From: Nymphaea colorata
Lineage: Eukaryota; Streptophyta; Magnoliopsida; Nymphaeales; Nymphaeaceae
Assembly: GCF_008831285.2 (NCBI RefSeq)
Contig: NC_045138.2
Coordinates: 33,699,934 to 33,763,933 of the forward strand
Direction of reading: 5' to 3'
DNA length: 64,000 bases
Shown: piece after piece, positions 10,829-21,008 of the stretch
Layout of the letters: the number at the start of each line of letters is the position of its first letter
Numbering within the stretch: position 1 is the stretch's first letter
Made by a program: the position numbers and the translations under genes
Notes under the pieces: model-generated
The model's input: the letters and a program-made list of their open reading frames with translations, nothing else
Database searches by the model: none
Told to the model about the DNA's origin: nothing

Positions 10829-13800
10829 ATGGAGAGTGCAACGAGAAAGGTTGATTCAGAAGTCGCGGCGGGGATTCTTTCAGAGGATGATGAACACTCC
10901 AAAAGAACAGGTAACCATTCTAGGTTTCACCATTAAATATATCTCCTTTGCCTGTCATTGCTATCATAATGTTGAGTATGGCGAGGAATGATGGCTTAAG
11001 CCTTGTTTGCTGGCTAAGAGTGCTTCATTTATGGTTACAAATTGCAGAAAACCATCTCCAACCTCCATAAAATGATGAAAACTCTTCTATGTTCTCTATG
11101 ATTTTTTTCAAAGGATTCATGTAGACCAGAGGCCCACATGCCAATATGCCATGGTGCGGCTTTACACGGAGTTCCATGCTTTCTGTGTTCGCCCTTAGTT
11201 TTGTTCCAAGTGGCATATAAATTACCACTATTTAAACTTTAAAGTAAGGAACTAAAGTTTTATTCGGAGTTGTACATAGGAGTAGCTTGGATTTCAAACT
11301 GAAGTGGATTTATCATTCATCGCCTCTGAGCTGTAATACTCCTGGAGCTGTTACTAACCATGGCAATCTGTCTAAGCAGGGAATCTGTGGTCATGTACCT
11401 CACACATAGTAACTGCAGTAATTGGTGCCGGGGTGCTCTCACTGCCATGGAGCGTAGCCCAGCTTGGTTGGATCGGTGGACCTTTGACGATGGTTGTCTT
11501 CGCCTTCATCACTTATGTCTCTGCTCATCTGCTTTCAGATTGTTACAGATCACCCGACTCTGTTACCGGCAAGAGAAATCGGACCTACATGGATGCAGTG
11601 CGTGTAAACTTAGGTAACTTTTCATCAAATCTTTTCAAGCTTGTATTTCAGGTGAATTTGAATAGGATGAGTAATTTCATCCACAGTTAAATTTTGAGTA
11701 GCCTCTTTATGTGAAAAAACAAGGTAATCATAAAATTGTGCATGACACTGTGAGCAACGGTCTTAATGGTAATTTAATGGTCTGCCGAGAGTTTTTCTTA
11801 TTTGTACTGTATGTGTCAGCGAAGGAATTACGAGAAACATTCCCACGTGGCTTTTTTAAGAGGGAAAATTTGTTTCCATGTAGTGGCATTTGGACCAGTA
11901 AGAAGGTTATAGAACAGAAGTTTTTATGAGAAATATTAATTAAATCTCATATTTAAGATTACACTTCTCCAAGTTATTGGTCGAGCACATCATCATCCTC
12001 ATGTCACGCGTGTGGACGGATATGTGAAGACTATAAGCACCAGTCACGAGTAGTCCAATTGACTGATAAGTCACAACTCCTGTATATGCAAAGCACTTTT
12101 TAAAGGTAATCTGGTACCTGTCCTGTACATTTTTGGGAATATTGTTTTACACATAGTAACTTATTGGCCGCCTAATTATGTTGACAAACGGGTGGAAGTT
12201 CCTACGAAACCATCTTCTTGACTGCTTACTTGAGTCTAGTACACATCCATAACCTGCTGCTAACCCCTCCCAGATTTTCTCTGAAGTCATTATTTTCATT
12301 TCCTATTTAAGGCTCATCATGGAGAAAGCCTTCATTCACATTTTCGTTCGCCAATGGTGTTTAATTTCAGGAAAAAATCAGATATGGGCGTGTGGGCTAC
12401 TGCAATATCTGTATATGTATGGAATTGCTGTGGCCTATGTCCTTACTTCTGCAGTGAGCATGAGGTCTCTCTCTCTCTCTCTCTCTCACATATATAATAT
12501 TAAGCCAAGACAACAGTAACAGTATTGTGTAAATTATGCAGGGCGATAAGGAAATCAAATTGTTATCACTTGAATGGGCATAATGCTGATTGCCAGTTTT
12601 CGAACTCTTTATACATGATCATATTTGGGGTGATTCAGATATTTTTCTCCCTCATCCCAGATTTCAACAATATGAGTTGGCTTTCTACCGTCGCTGCAAT
12701 CATGTCTGGCTTCTATTCTACTATAGGATTAGGCCTTGGAATTGCTAGAGTAATTGGTGAGTTTCACATTCCTTCACGTGTGATGTTTGTGTGTGTCAGC
12801 ATATTTGCAGACGTGTGTTTCACGTCGTTTGAGCTTATGCCTGGATGCATGCATGTGTATGTGTGTGTGCCTGCATGGTCCTTCCTTCTGCTGAAAGTTC
12901 AAAAGTGATGTATTTCAGATAACAAAAGCGTCTATGGGGATATTAGTGGAGTTAAAACAGCCACCGCAACGCAGAAAGTATGGAAGGTCTCTCAAGCCCT
13001 TGGAGACATAGCTTTCTCATATCCTTATTCCTTTGTCCTTCTAGAGATACAGGTGACGTGCTTCAGACTAACTTCGTACACAGTAAAGGTGTCATTTTGC
13101 TTTCACTGTGAGTGGGAGACTACAGTTTTTGGACTAATTTGTCACTGTTGGCTGAATGTAGGATACATTGAAGTCCAAGCCTCCAGAGAACTTAATAATG
13201 AAAAGAGCATCTGCTGTCTCTATTTCCATAGCAACACTGTTCTATCTTTCTTGTGGGTGCTTCGGTTATGCGGCATTTGGGGATAATGCACCAGGAAACA
13301 TTCTCACTGGATTTGGATTCTTTGAGCCTTACTGGCTTATTGACTTTGCAAATGCATGCATCATATAGCACCTTGTTGGTGGTTACCAGGTAAATAACAT
13401 CGTTGGTATTCTACACTAATAAGCACATCTTCAAGATATGTAAACTGGTAATTATGCAATGACTAGCGGATTGCCTATCTAATTCTCTGGCATCAAGTGG
13501 TCTTCGCTTTTTCATCTTTTCCTTTTACGACTTTGTGAAGAAAATATAACCCACGTATTTCTATCAGTCAGATTCTTACCAAGAGACATTGGTGATTAAA
13601 TTAACAAAATATCTTGCCTGCGGTTTTTCTGATTGGCGCTTTCTATTGATACCAGGATCATGCATGATTTTACCTTTAGAAAGATGAAGCTTCATTGCTA
13701 GTTAACAGGAATTCCACTCACCTAGAGGTTTGACGTGAGACCTTTAAGTTGGAAACGTTCAAAGAGTTCAACGCTCTTGCTGCATCTCTATTAATATAAT

Positions 13801-14404
13801 CTGGCAATGATCCTTCTAAGCCCCGAGAGAGACAGAGCCTGAAGGGAAGCACGTTTACTATCAGTCTTAAAACTGGTTAATTTTTAATTTATGAAAGAAA
13901 CCAGCCGACAGGCGTGCATTCTTTTCCCTGTTTTTAGATTACCATCAGTGTTAATTTCATAAGATGACTTTTTTCTCTTTTTTTTTGCAGGTATACAGTC
14001 AGCCAGTGTTTGCATTTGCTGAAAAAGTAATAGAAAGGATGCTCCCCAAAAGCATGACGTTTCTGAAGAAGGATTTCTGTATTGGCGTACCACGCTTGCC
14101 AGTTTACCATGTCACACTACTCAGGCTATGCTTTAGAACCCTGTATGTGGTCTCCACAGTTGCACTGGCCATGTACTTCCCTTTCTTCAACCAAGTGTTG
14201 GGCATCTTGGGTGCCCTCAACTTCTGGCCTTTGGCCATATATTTCCCAATAGAGATGTACATGGTGCAGAAAAGAGTGAAATCATGGAGTACCCAGTGGG
14301 TAGTCTTTGAGGTCTTCAGCACCTTGTGTCTTCTCATCTCATTGTTTGCTCTGATAGGCTCAGTTGAAGGACTTGTAAGGGCAAAACTTCATCAAGGCTC
14401 ATGA
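10829..14404 (+). pseudogene. Amino acid permease, copy B, nonsense-mutated
   Basis: Seven exons match those of copies A and C nucleotide for nucleotide in length: 10829-10910, 11380-11613, 12371-12464, 12542-12756, 12919-13052, 13162-13389 and 13991-14404. All splice sites are intact. Codon 322, at 13366-13368 in exon 6, is TAG; copies A and C have TTG (Leu) there, in the segment before HLVGGYQ. Translation would stop after 321 residues and lose about the last 145, including the final transmembrane helices. No other lesion was seen, so the inactivation looks recent. The protein differs more from A than C does: it starts MESATRKVDSE, has GNLWSCTSH where A has GTLWTCIAH, and ends KLHQGS where A ends KLGWAS. 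The promoter region has been replaced by a MITE-like insertion. Confidence 0.85.
12465..12487. repeat. (CT)n microsatellite in AAP-B intron 3
   Basis: A CT run directly follows the donor site of exon 3; the AG|GT context remains usable. Confidence 0.85.
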
Positions 14405-14410
14405 TGCGAA

Positions 14411-14665
14411 GCTCTTCCATAAATATATTTCTGGCCCTGCTAGTGGGAGTACTGTTCTAGTCAATGGTGTCATATGATATCTTGTAATGGGTCGATGTCA
14501 ATGATTTGGATACTATCTTCTGAATCCGTGCATAAGGGTTTTGGTGATATAGCCTCTATCCAACCAGTGATCAAATTCAAATTCGACATGGAATACAGAT
14601 TCCACTAAATACCTGAATGTGACTATATATGAAAATTTTGAACTTGGTGTCTTGCATCTTCAAGA
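14411..14665 (+). repeat. AAP-B 3' tail, duplicated at 38,818-39,079
   Basis: The sequence after the AAP-B stop is not related to the 3' flank of copies A and C. It recurs with few differences right of the LINE at 38,818-39,079. It marks B-type DNA and shows that a second B-type segment once existed downstream of copy C. Confidence 0.8.
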
Positions 14666-15009
14666 TATGTAACTCAGAGTCCCACTAGGAAATCTGCCAA
14701 TAATTACATCTGCTCTGAATCTTATTTATTGACATCACTAGGGGCTGGAATCAACTGATCACAAGCTCTAAAGCTGACTGCATTCTTCACTACAGAGGCA
14801 TATTTAAACATGAGGTGCCTGACCAAAAGCATGTGGTGTCCTTATCAAGCCATATTCAGAATCTTCAGATTAAGCACCAATCATGCATATGCCTTACTAA
14901 AACATTTATATATTGAAAGTAATATCTGTTAGGGATCTTCATGCAACCTTATGTATCCATATATGCATTCATGAACACAGAATCTACATGCAACCTTATA
15001 CATCCATAC

Positions 15010-16058
15010 ATCCGGCTGCACTCACCCCCTTTCCGATTTGCCAAAAACATAGTGGAAAAACACAAATACATAAGTAAATAAAGAACACAAGAAAGCACCA
15101 TCCAGAAGAACTTAAGAAAAGAAGGAAAATAGTATCATATAGAAAAAGAAAGGTAAGAGAATTCCAAATGGCCTCAAAATTTACTTCAATATCATCAAGG
15201 TTGCGAAATAGGACGTAAGATTCATAGAACGACTTTATGGACTCACTTGGGGAAAAGGAGAAGGGATCACATCCAAGTTGCAATGAAAATAAATTTATAT
15301 CAGAGTACCTTATCGGAGTTGTACCAGGCTCTCGACCAAACCACATATCAGGTTGCCCTTGACCACGTTCTTCCCCTATCTGTAATCTACAGCCAAGCAC
15401 ATAATTGGTCTCAGACAATGAGAGTGAAAAGCCAATTGTTTTTCAAATAACCAATCATATCAAACAAGCCTGAATAAAGAATTTGAGGTATAATCATATT
15501 TATCATATGATAAATCTATTGAACAATTTCTTCTACTAACACCTTCGTATGCATTCGATCTCATTTACGAAATGATTTAAATTATTAATCTTTCCAAAAA
15601 AAATCTTGTTGCATCATGCCCTCCATTTGAAACCTCTTAATAAGAGAGAGAGAGAGAGAGAGAGAGCAGAACAACCCAGAGTTGCTATTTCGTTCATTTA
15701 TTCTCCCGACCTGGCTTTATTACAGTTCAATCTAGAAATTAAACCGCAAATAATAATGTCCACAGGTCAATGAGTTTACAATCTCCTAAGTGACTAATTT
15801 CATAGATAAGCTGTTAAAAGGATAGGAAAATCTTAGTCAGGGACTCAGGAGCAACATAATAATGAGCTCGACATATTGTTCCACCTAGATCATGCCCAAC
15901 GAGAAGATAAATCACATGCTAGAAGGAGACCAATAAAAGGACATAGCAGGCTCTTACTCAAACAAGCCACTTCCTGGATCCCAATAATTACTTCTTATAA
16001 TATTCGTTCATTGGGGAAAGGATCACTTCACAGACCTCGTCTCCAGTTCAAGCTGAAA
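15010..16058 (-). pseudogene. PI31 gene fragment 1 (exon 4 with flanking introns)
   Basis: This segment matches about 44,155-45,205 of the intact PI31 gene: part of intron 4, exon 4 and part of intron 3. The exon 4 copy is 15,309-15,386, 78 nt like the parent, with both splice sites preserved and the same frame (LQIGEERGQGQPD then REPGTTPIR). No other PI31 exon is present, so it cannot make the protein. The 281-301 bp further right are AT-rich intron. It ends abruptly where the unknown exon-like segment begins (sequence AATAAGCATGATG). A GA microsatellite lies at 15,643-15,667, as in the parent near 44,750. Confidence 0.85.
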
Positions 16059-16215
16059 CAATAAGCATGATGTAGGAAACACGAGAAAAAAAAGAAAAAA
16101 CTCGCCTCTTTTCCACGGACTTGGAAATCAGAGCGAGAATTCCGAAAGATTAAAGCCCGATAATTAGATTTCACCGTGGTTATCGTTGCTAAGCCTAGCA
16201 AGCAAAAAGGCATAC

Positions 16216-16350
16216 CTTCACTTTCGAGATGATCTTCACCGAGACGACTTGGCCCTTGAACTCGCCCTCGCCAGCCCTAGCAGACATCACCTTCGGCGGC
16301 AATGTTCCTCCCATAACAGTCTCATTCGATGCCAACGATCTGACGCACAT
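16216..16350 (-). other. Unidentified first-exon-like segment, copy 1
   Basis: On the minus strand an ATG opens 45 codons starting MCVRSLASNETV and ending IISKVK, followed by a good donor (AAG|GTATGC). It looks like a first coding exon of an unrecognised gene. The surrounding 16,060-16,437 recurs at 39,300-39,665, where the frame carries a 1-nt insertion. Its downstream neighbour on the same strand is PI31 fragment 1. Splicing from this donor into the copied PI31 exon would put that exon out of frame and give a stop after 12 codons. Confidence 0.45.
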
Positions 16351-16439
16351 AATATGATCGGTCTCCACTCAACACAAGCGGAGATCAAGAATCGAGGAAT
16401 GAGTCTGGAAGCGAGCAATCGGCATCAAGGCTACTACTG

Positions 16440-16847
16440 ATTCGGATGTGGAGTCATTGACGAATTCTGGATGTGATAACGTACAGTTATCAAATTTTGG
16501 ACTTGTAGATATCAATTTGATGAAAGCAGATGGTAGATACGGAAAAGTAAATTTTATCAATTAATATTTCATGAATCTGCATAAAATCGTCTATTTGTAA
16601 GGACCAAGAGTAATGGGTAACTTACAAAGGGACACTCCTAGTCCTATATATTCATATTTGAAATATTTGCAACTGAAAATTTATGTTCAAATACTTCCCC
16701 ACTATCTTCTCGATCTAAGCCAAGAAAATCTTAGAAAGGTTTTCTTGCATCGACGTCCTCCATTGCAACAACAAAAGCTAAAGATAGATTAGCAACCACT
16801 GACCGCGGGTAACCAGAAAACCTTCACTTACGAACAGGGGGCTACCA
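16440..16847. other. Spacer left of the retrotransposon
   Basis: AT-rich sequence without a recognisable gene or RNA. It is the left flank of the insertion site of the LTR array. Confidence 0.5.
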
Positions 16848-16852
16848 CAACA
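16848..16852. repeat. Left target site duplication CAACA
   Basis: CAACA directly precedes the TG that opens the first LTR and is identical to 27,754-27,758 after the CA that closes the last LTR. A 5-bp duplication is what an LTR retrotransposon integrase makes. Confidence 0.85.
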
Positions 16853-19439
16853 TGTCACGACTTAATTTTTGACACCAAAAATTTTCTTTCATTTATATAA
16901 TAGCGGAAGCAATATTGAGTCATGACCAGAACATAAGACATTGTTTTATTTCAATAATAAAATACTTGGACCCAAACAAAAATAACCACAAATCCCCAAA
17001 ACCGATGCATGTCCAGAATGCCAATGACCGTCCATCACAAGACTGAGGTCGTCGCTCCAAAGCCAAAATCTATCAATGACTACCTGTAGATAGAAAGAAG
17101 GGTCAGAATTCCTCTGAGTATGAGAAAATCCAGCCATGAATGAAACATGGCCCAAAATAATGTTTAGTTTCGTAAAACAATTCCAAAAAGACCTTATGAA
17201 CTACAACCATAGGTTTTCTGAAACTTAATACATATCACATCACCAAAGACAGAACGAGGTGTGCACAACCTCCAAAATTTCGTAGGCTTCCAACCGTGGT
17301 CCTCTGACAATGTCAAGGTCATCGTGCCGAGCAACAGAAATCCCCGTGGGCACTCACGGGCAGAACATAACATCTCTTCACCAGGCGATCCAACGGATCG
17401 AGGGTACCTGAAGTGAAGCCTCCTGAGATATCCCAGATCGCCGCTGCAGCAGCATGGCCCCTCTAGGAACCCGGTTTGAGGGACCAGGAGATGTCTCTCT
17501 CCCAAAACAGCAGCAGTACCCCGGGCCCTTGTGCCGCCCAATACCCTGTGGGCCCTCCAGTACAGCCAGAGGAGCGTGCGTCAACAGTGAGCTCAGACGC
17601 ACCACTACCTCCCGGGACGAAACCGATCACTGGGCAAAACAGAAAGCTCGCACTTGCATAAACCATTGCACAAAGTCCACGTTTCGCCTTCGAATTTCAA
17701 AAGTGAGGGTTTACCAATGCTAGACATCGTCTAGTACCTCTCACAGAAACCGCCCGCCCTCAGGCTCGGTTTCCCAAACAGAATAATTCAGCTATTTTAA
17801 ATCTTAATTTAATAGCAATAGAGAAAAACTCATTGCATCTAGAAACATCGATTAACAATATCATAATCTTTTTTTGAAACAATAAAATTTATATTTAAAT
17901 TCTCCAAAGCATGGCTTTCCTCCTCTAATGGTTCCAAAGTTACTTTCAGAACTATATTTCTGAAATTTTAAACACCACAACGAGCATCAAAAAGTAATAA
18001 AACATATCATTTCGTTTTTAATTTGTAACAACCCTCTTTTGGAAATTTCAAGAATCCGGAGGGTACCAAATCGCAACTTCATATTAAAATCTGGTTCTTA
18101 TTGAAAATCACTTTCGCAAGCCTCTTTTTGAAGAGGTTTTTTAGCAAAAATGATGCGGCATGAACATTTACAAATTTTAACAGCTTATCCATAAATTATT
18201 GCTAATTAGTGGACCCGTTTTGAAATTTTTCCAACTTAATATAAAAACTGCCGACTCTCTTTTTTTTCTCTCATTTCACGCCTCGTTTTCTCTCTCATAC
18301 GAGCTGCTCCTCCGTCTTCTTCTCGCTCGACCAGCGGTGGGGATTCCACCGTTTCCAGCGACCCAACACCGGCACGAGGGAGATCTCCCCGTCTCGCGCC
18401 AGATCCAGCGTTAGGCTTCCTGCTGCGGCTCCGTCGACCGTCCGACGCTCTCATTCGCCGCCGCCTCATCCTCTCCTCTCGTTCTTCCAGCGGATCCACA
18501 GTGTGAAAACCAGCCTCCCCAAAAACCGGTGCTTCAATGGCGTCTTCCTCAGTCTTCACCTTCGCTGCGACGGGGATGAACTGACAATCATAGAGAAACG
18601 ACGGGAGGACGCCTGCAACTTCAATGTCGTCGTCCTTGTTTTCCCCAACTTGCCTCTGCTACCACCATGAAGAGGCAACCCCCTTTTTTTGTTCTTTTCA
18701 GTCGGTCGAGTGCTCTTCAATAAAACCTACTGTATTTCCCTCAATATGAGATGTTGATTCTACACTTGCACGACAAGCAGGGCAGGCCTTGCCCTCTGTC
18801 GATGTCGTTCAGGGCTGCCCTCTCCTTTTTATTTTGCAATTGTGTTATTACGTTTTATCCCTGTATAACTATGTTTATCTCTCCGTTTTTCTTCTGTAGT
18901 TGGTTTGAGAGACATGCTCTGTTTTTGGGTTGATTGTAGTTCTGGTTTCTCACGGATGAAAGCACATAGAGGTTTCAAAGTTCAACCGATACCAACATGC
19001 CTTACACCTAGCATGCTTTGTTTCTTGAAAATCACAAGGAACTACAGGCATAAGCATACATAGACGTACATGTATATGTATCTACAAAATCAAAAGAAAG
19101 TACATGGCTTCATGCTATTCATCACTGAATATTCTCATACCTCTGAAAATCTTGGCAGCAACTTCTGCTTCTGGTTCCTTTCCAGCAGCCACGAACTTCA
19201 GTCTCAATCTCTCTCAATCTCTCTGTTGTTGGACGTGCCCTTCTAATGCTAAGTAAAACGATGATTTCCCCTTTGCATTTACATCATTATCCTTATCTTT
19301 TCCCAAAAACATCTCATTTATGATAAACTTGACAGTTGAGATGTTCATTATAAATCATTTGATCTTCCATTTGATAATTCATCCTCAAATTAACGTTCCA
19401 AATGTTTAAGGAAACTTAATAAAAATCGTGGGTCTTACA
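16853..19439 (-). repeat. LTR 1 (3' LTR in element sense)
   Basis: It begins TGTCACGAC and ends GTCTTACA on the + strand, so TG...CA ends are present. I saw about five differences from LTR 2: two substitutions just inside the left end, one T/A-C change 20 bp further, a 1-bp indel near 17,008 and A for C near 17,824. All short ORFs within it recur in the other LTRs and are not genes. Confidence 0.9.
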
Positions 19440-19451
19440 TCCTTCCCCCTA
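19440..19451 (-). other. Polypurine tract of internal region 1
   Basis: On the minus strand AGGGGGAAGGA directly precedes the TGTAAGACC start of the LTR, the expected plus-strand priming site. Just inside it is the ATTTCGAGGACGAAATTT word, probably the vestige of the end of a pol gene. Confidence 0.8.
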
Positions 19452-19664
19452 AAAAGAAATTTCGTCCTCGAAATTTGAGCATACTTTATTGAAACAATTG
19501 GGGATAACTCTTTCTCATGTCCTCTTCTAACTCCCACATACATTTTTTTGATTCTATGATGTTGTCATTCTATTTGAACTAATGAGATAGTCTTATTTCG
19601 CAACACGTGTTCCTTTCGATCTATTATCCGCAGTGGTTGTTCTTTTGTTATGTCTTCTTGCAAA

Positions 19665-20828
19665 TCAACTTCTTCGTAATCTATCACCTTCATTCACATC
19701 AGTGGATCTCAAATCTTCAACCGTGGTTGCGTAAACTCTCCCAGGTACCTTCTTCTCCGCTGGTTGGTTGGCTACACCTCGCCCCTGTTCTGCCTCTTTC
19801 TTCTTCGGGCACTCACGAATAAAATGTCCTCGCCTTCCACAATAGAGACATGCCCCGACCTCTCTGTAACATGGTTTGCCCGGGTGTTGGCGATGACATG
19901 TGGGACATTCATCGTCCTGCCTGGATGTTGATGGCCTCTGTCTCTTGAATCTATCCCCTTGGTTCACCATGTCGCTGCGCATGTCTGGCCTCGACTTGGA
20001 TCGCATAAATTCACTCCTCTTGTTTGTCCCTTGCATCCTGTTCCAGCCCTCCTCAAGACGTGTGGCCATGTCGATAGCGTCGTCTAGATCTCTCGAACGA
20101 CTACTAATTACTTGGTTCTGCAACCCGTCTTTAAGTCCTCTGACGAACTTATTTGCTCGGTCCGCATCAGCAGTATACACATGGGGGCAATATTTTTCCA
20201 AATGTCTGAATTTGACGATGTATTCGTGCAGACTCAGACTCCCTTGTTGAAGGTCCAGGAATTCTTGCATGCGTTTCTCCCGTGTGAAGGTTGGAATGTA
20301 GGCATGTGTGAAGGCTTCCTTGAATTCTCCCCAGGTCGCTTCGTGATTTGCGAACTTCACCTCACGTTGCGTCCGCCACCATTCCTTAGCATCTCCTTTT
20401 AGCATAAAGGTTCCATACCGAACCTTCTTGTTGTCAGGCACTTCCAGGGTGGTAAAGATCTCCTCTGTTTCATTTATCCATTCTTCGGCATCGTCCGCAG
20501 TGCCTTTCCCATAAAACTTCGGAGGATGCAAACTCATAAACTGTTGGTGAGTTACTCCCCTTGCCTCACCATTTGTCGTTCTGTTTGTGTTTGTACTAGT
20601 TCCTCCTGTAGAAGCATTCTGCACCAGACCCTGCATCACTCCCGTCATCATATGCAATGTGTTCATGATGAACGCTTGTTGTTGTTGATTATTTCCAACA
20701 CGTGTCCCAGCTCTGGTAGAACGAGTCTCCACATTTTGACTCCTAGTGCTGCGAGGTCCTCTGCCTCTGCCTCTAGCACTTCCTCCTCTAGTACGTGCCA
20801 TTGAACTACACCACACGGAGGAACACAA
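19665..20828 (-). CDS. Retrotransposon Gag polyprotein, intact
   Basis: A 387-codon frame. The second Met (residue 10, MARTRGG) is the likelier start because it opens the basic RGRGRG-type N-terminus. Residues about 100-260 form the retrotransposon gag capsid domain (HPPKFYGKGTADDAEEW, KEWW, EFLDLQQGSLSLHEY, RFVRGLKDGLQ-like). Residues 308-320 read CPTC..HPGKPC and 327-340 are a canonical CX2CX4HX4C zinc knuckle. It stops after GRVYATT...RLRRS, where chromovirus polyproteins normally run into protease, but nothing follows here. Gag would assemble particles and bind element RNA; replication enzymes must come from a relative. Confidence 0.9.
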   Translation of the reverse strand: MCSSVWCSSMARTRGGSARGRGRGPRSTRSQNVETRSTRAGTRVGNNQQQQAFIMNTLHMMTGVMQGLVQNASTGGTSTNTNRTTNGEARGVTHQQFMSLHPPKFYGKGTADDAEEWINETEEIFTTLEVPDNKKVRYGTFMLKGDAKEWWRTQREVKFANHEATWGEFKEAFTHAYIPTFTREKRMQEFLDLQQGSLSLHEYIVKFRHLEKYCPHVYTADADRANKFVRGLKDGLQNQVISSRSRDLDDAIDMATRLEEGWNRMQGTNKRSEFMRSKSRPDMRSDMVNQGDRFKRQRPSTSRQDDECPTCHRQHPGKPCYREVGACLYCGRRGHFIRECPKKKEAEQGRGVANQPAEKKVPGRVYATTVEDLRSTDVNEGDRLRRS

Positions 20829-20992
20829 AATATAACTATTGTATTCGTAAGTAAAACAATTCGTTAAAGCTACTCTAAAATTTTAAAACTCAATATTCAC
20901 ACTAAATCAAAAACACATTCGTTAACAGGCTTGGATGACCTTTCCTCTGCTTGTGATCGACCTTGGCATTGGACATTGACTCTAGACACTGT

Positions 20993-21004
20993 GCTCTGAT
21001 ACCA
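20993..21004 (-). other. Primer binding site 1 (initiator tRNA-Met)
   Basis: On the minus strand TGGTATCAGAGC, complementary to the 3' end of plant initiator tRNA-Met, lies four bases inside the end of LTR 2. Confidence 0.88.
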
Positions 21005-21008
21005 AAGT

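Noticed and set aside
13366-13368. Stop-codon readthrough in AAP-B
   Set aside because: No readthrough context is evident and the paralogues have a Leu codon there; simple nonsense mutation is the simpler reading.
17194-18933. Multiple short ORFs on both strands, repeated at +4157 and +8314
   Set aside because: They lie inside the LTRs and recur only because the LTR is present three times; none has a known domain.
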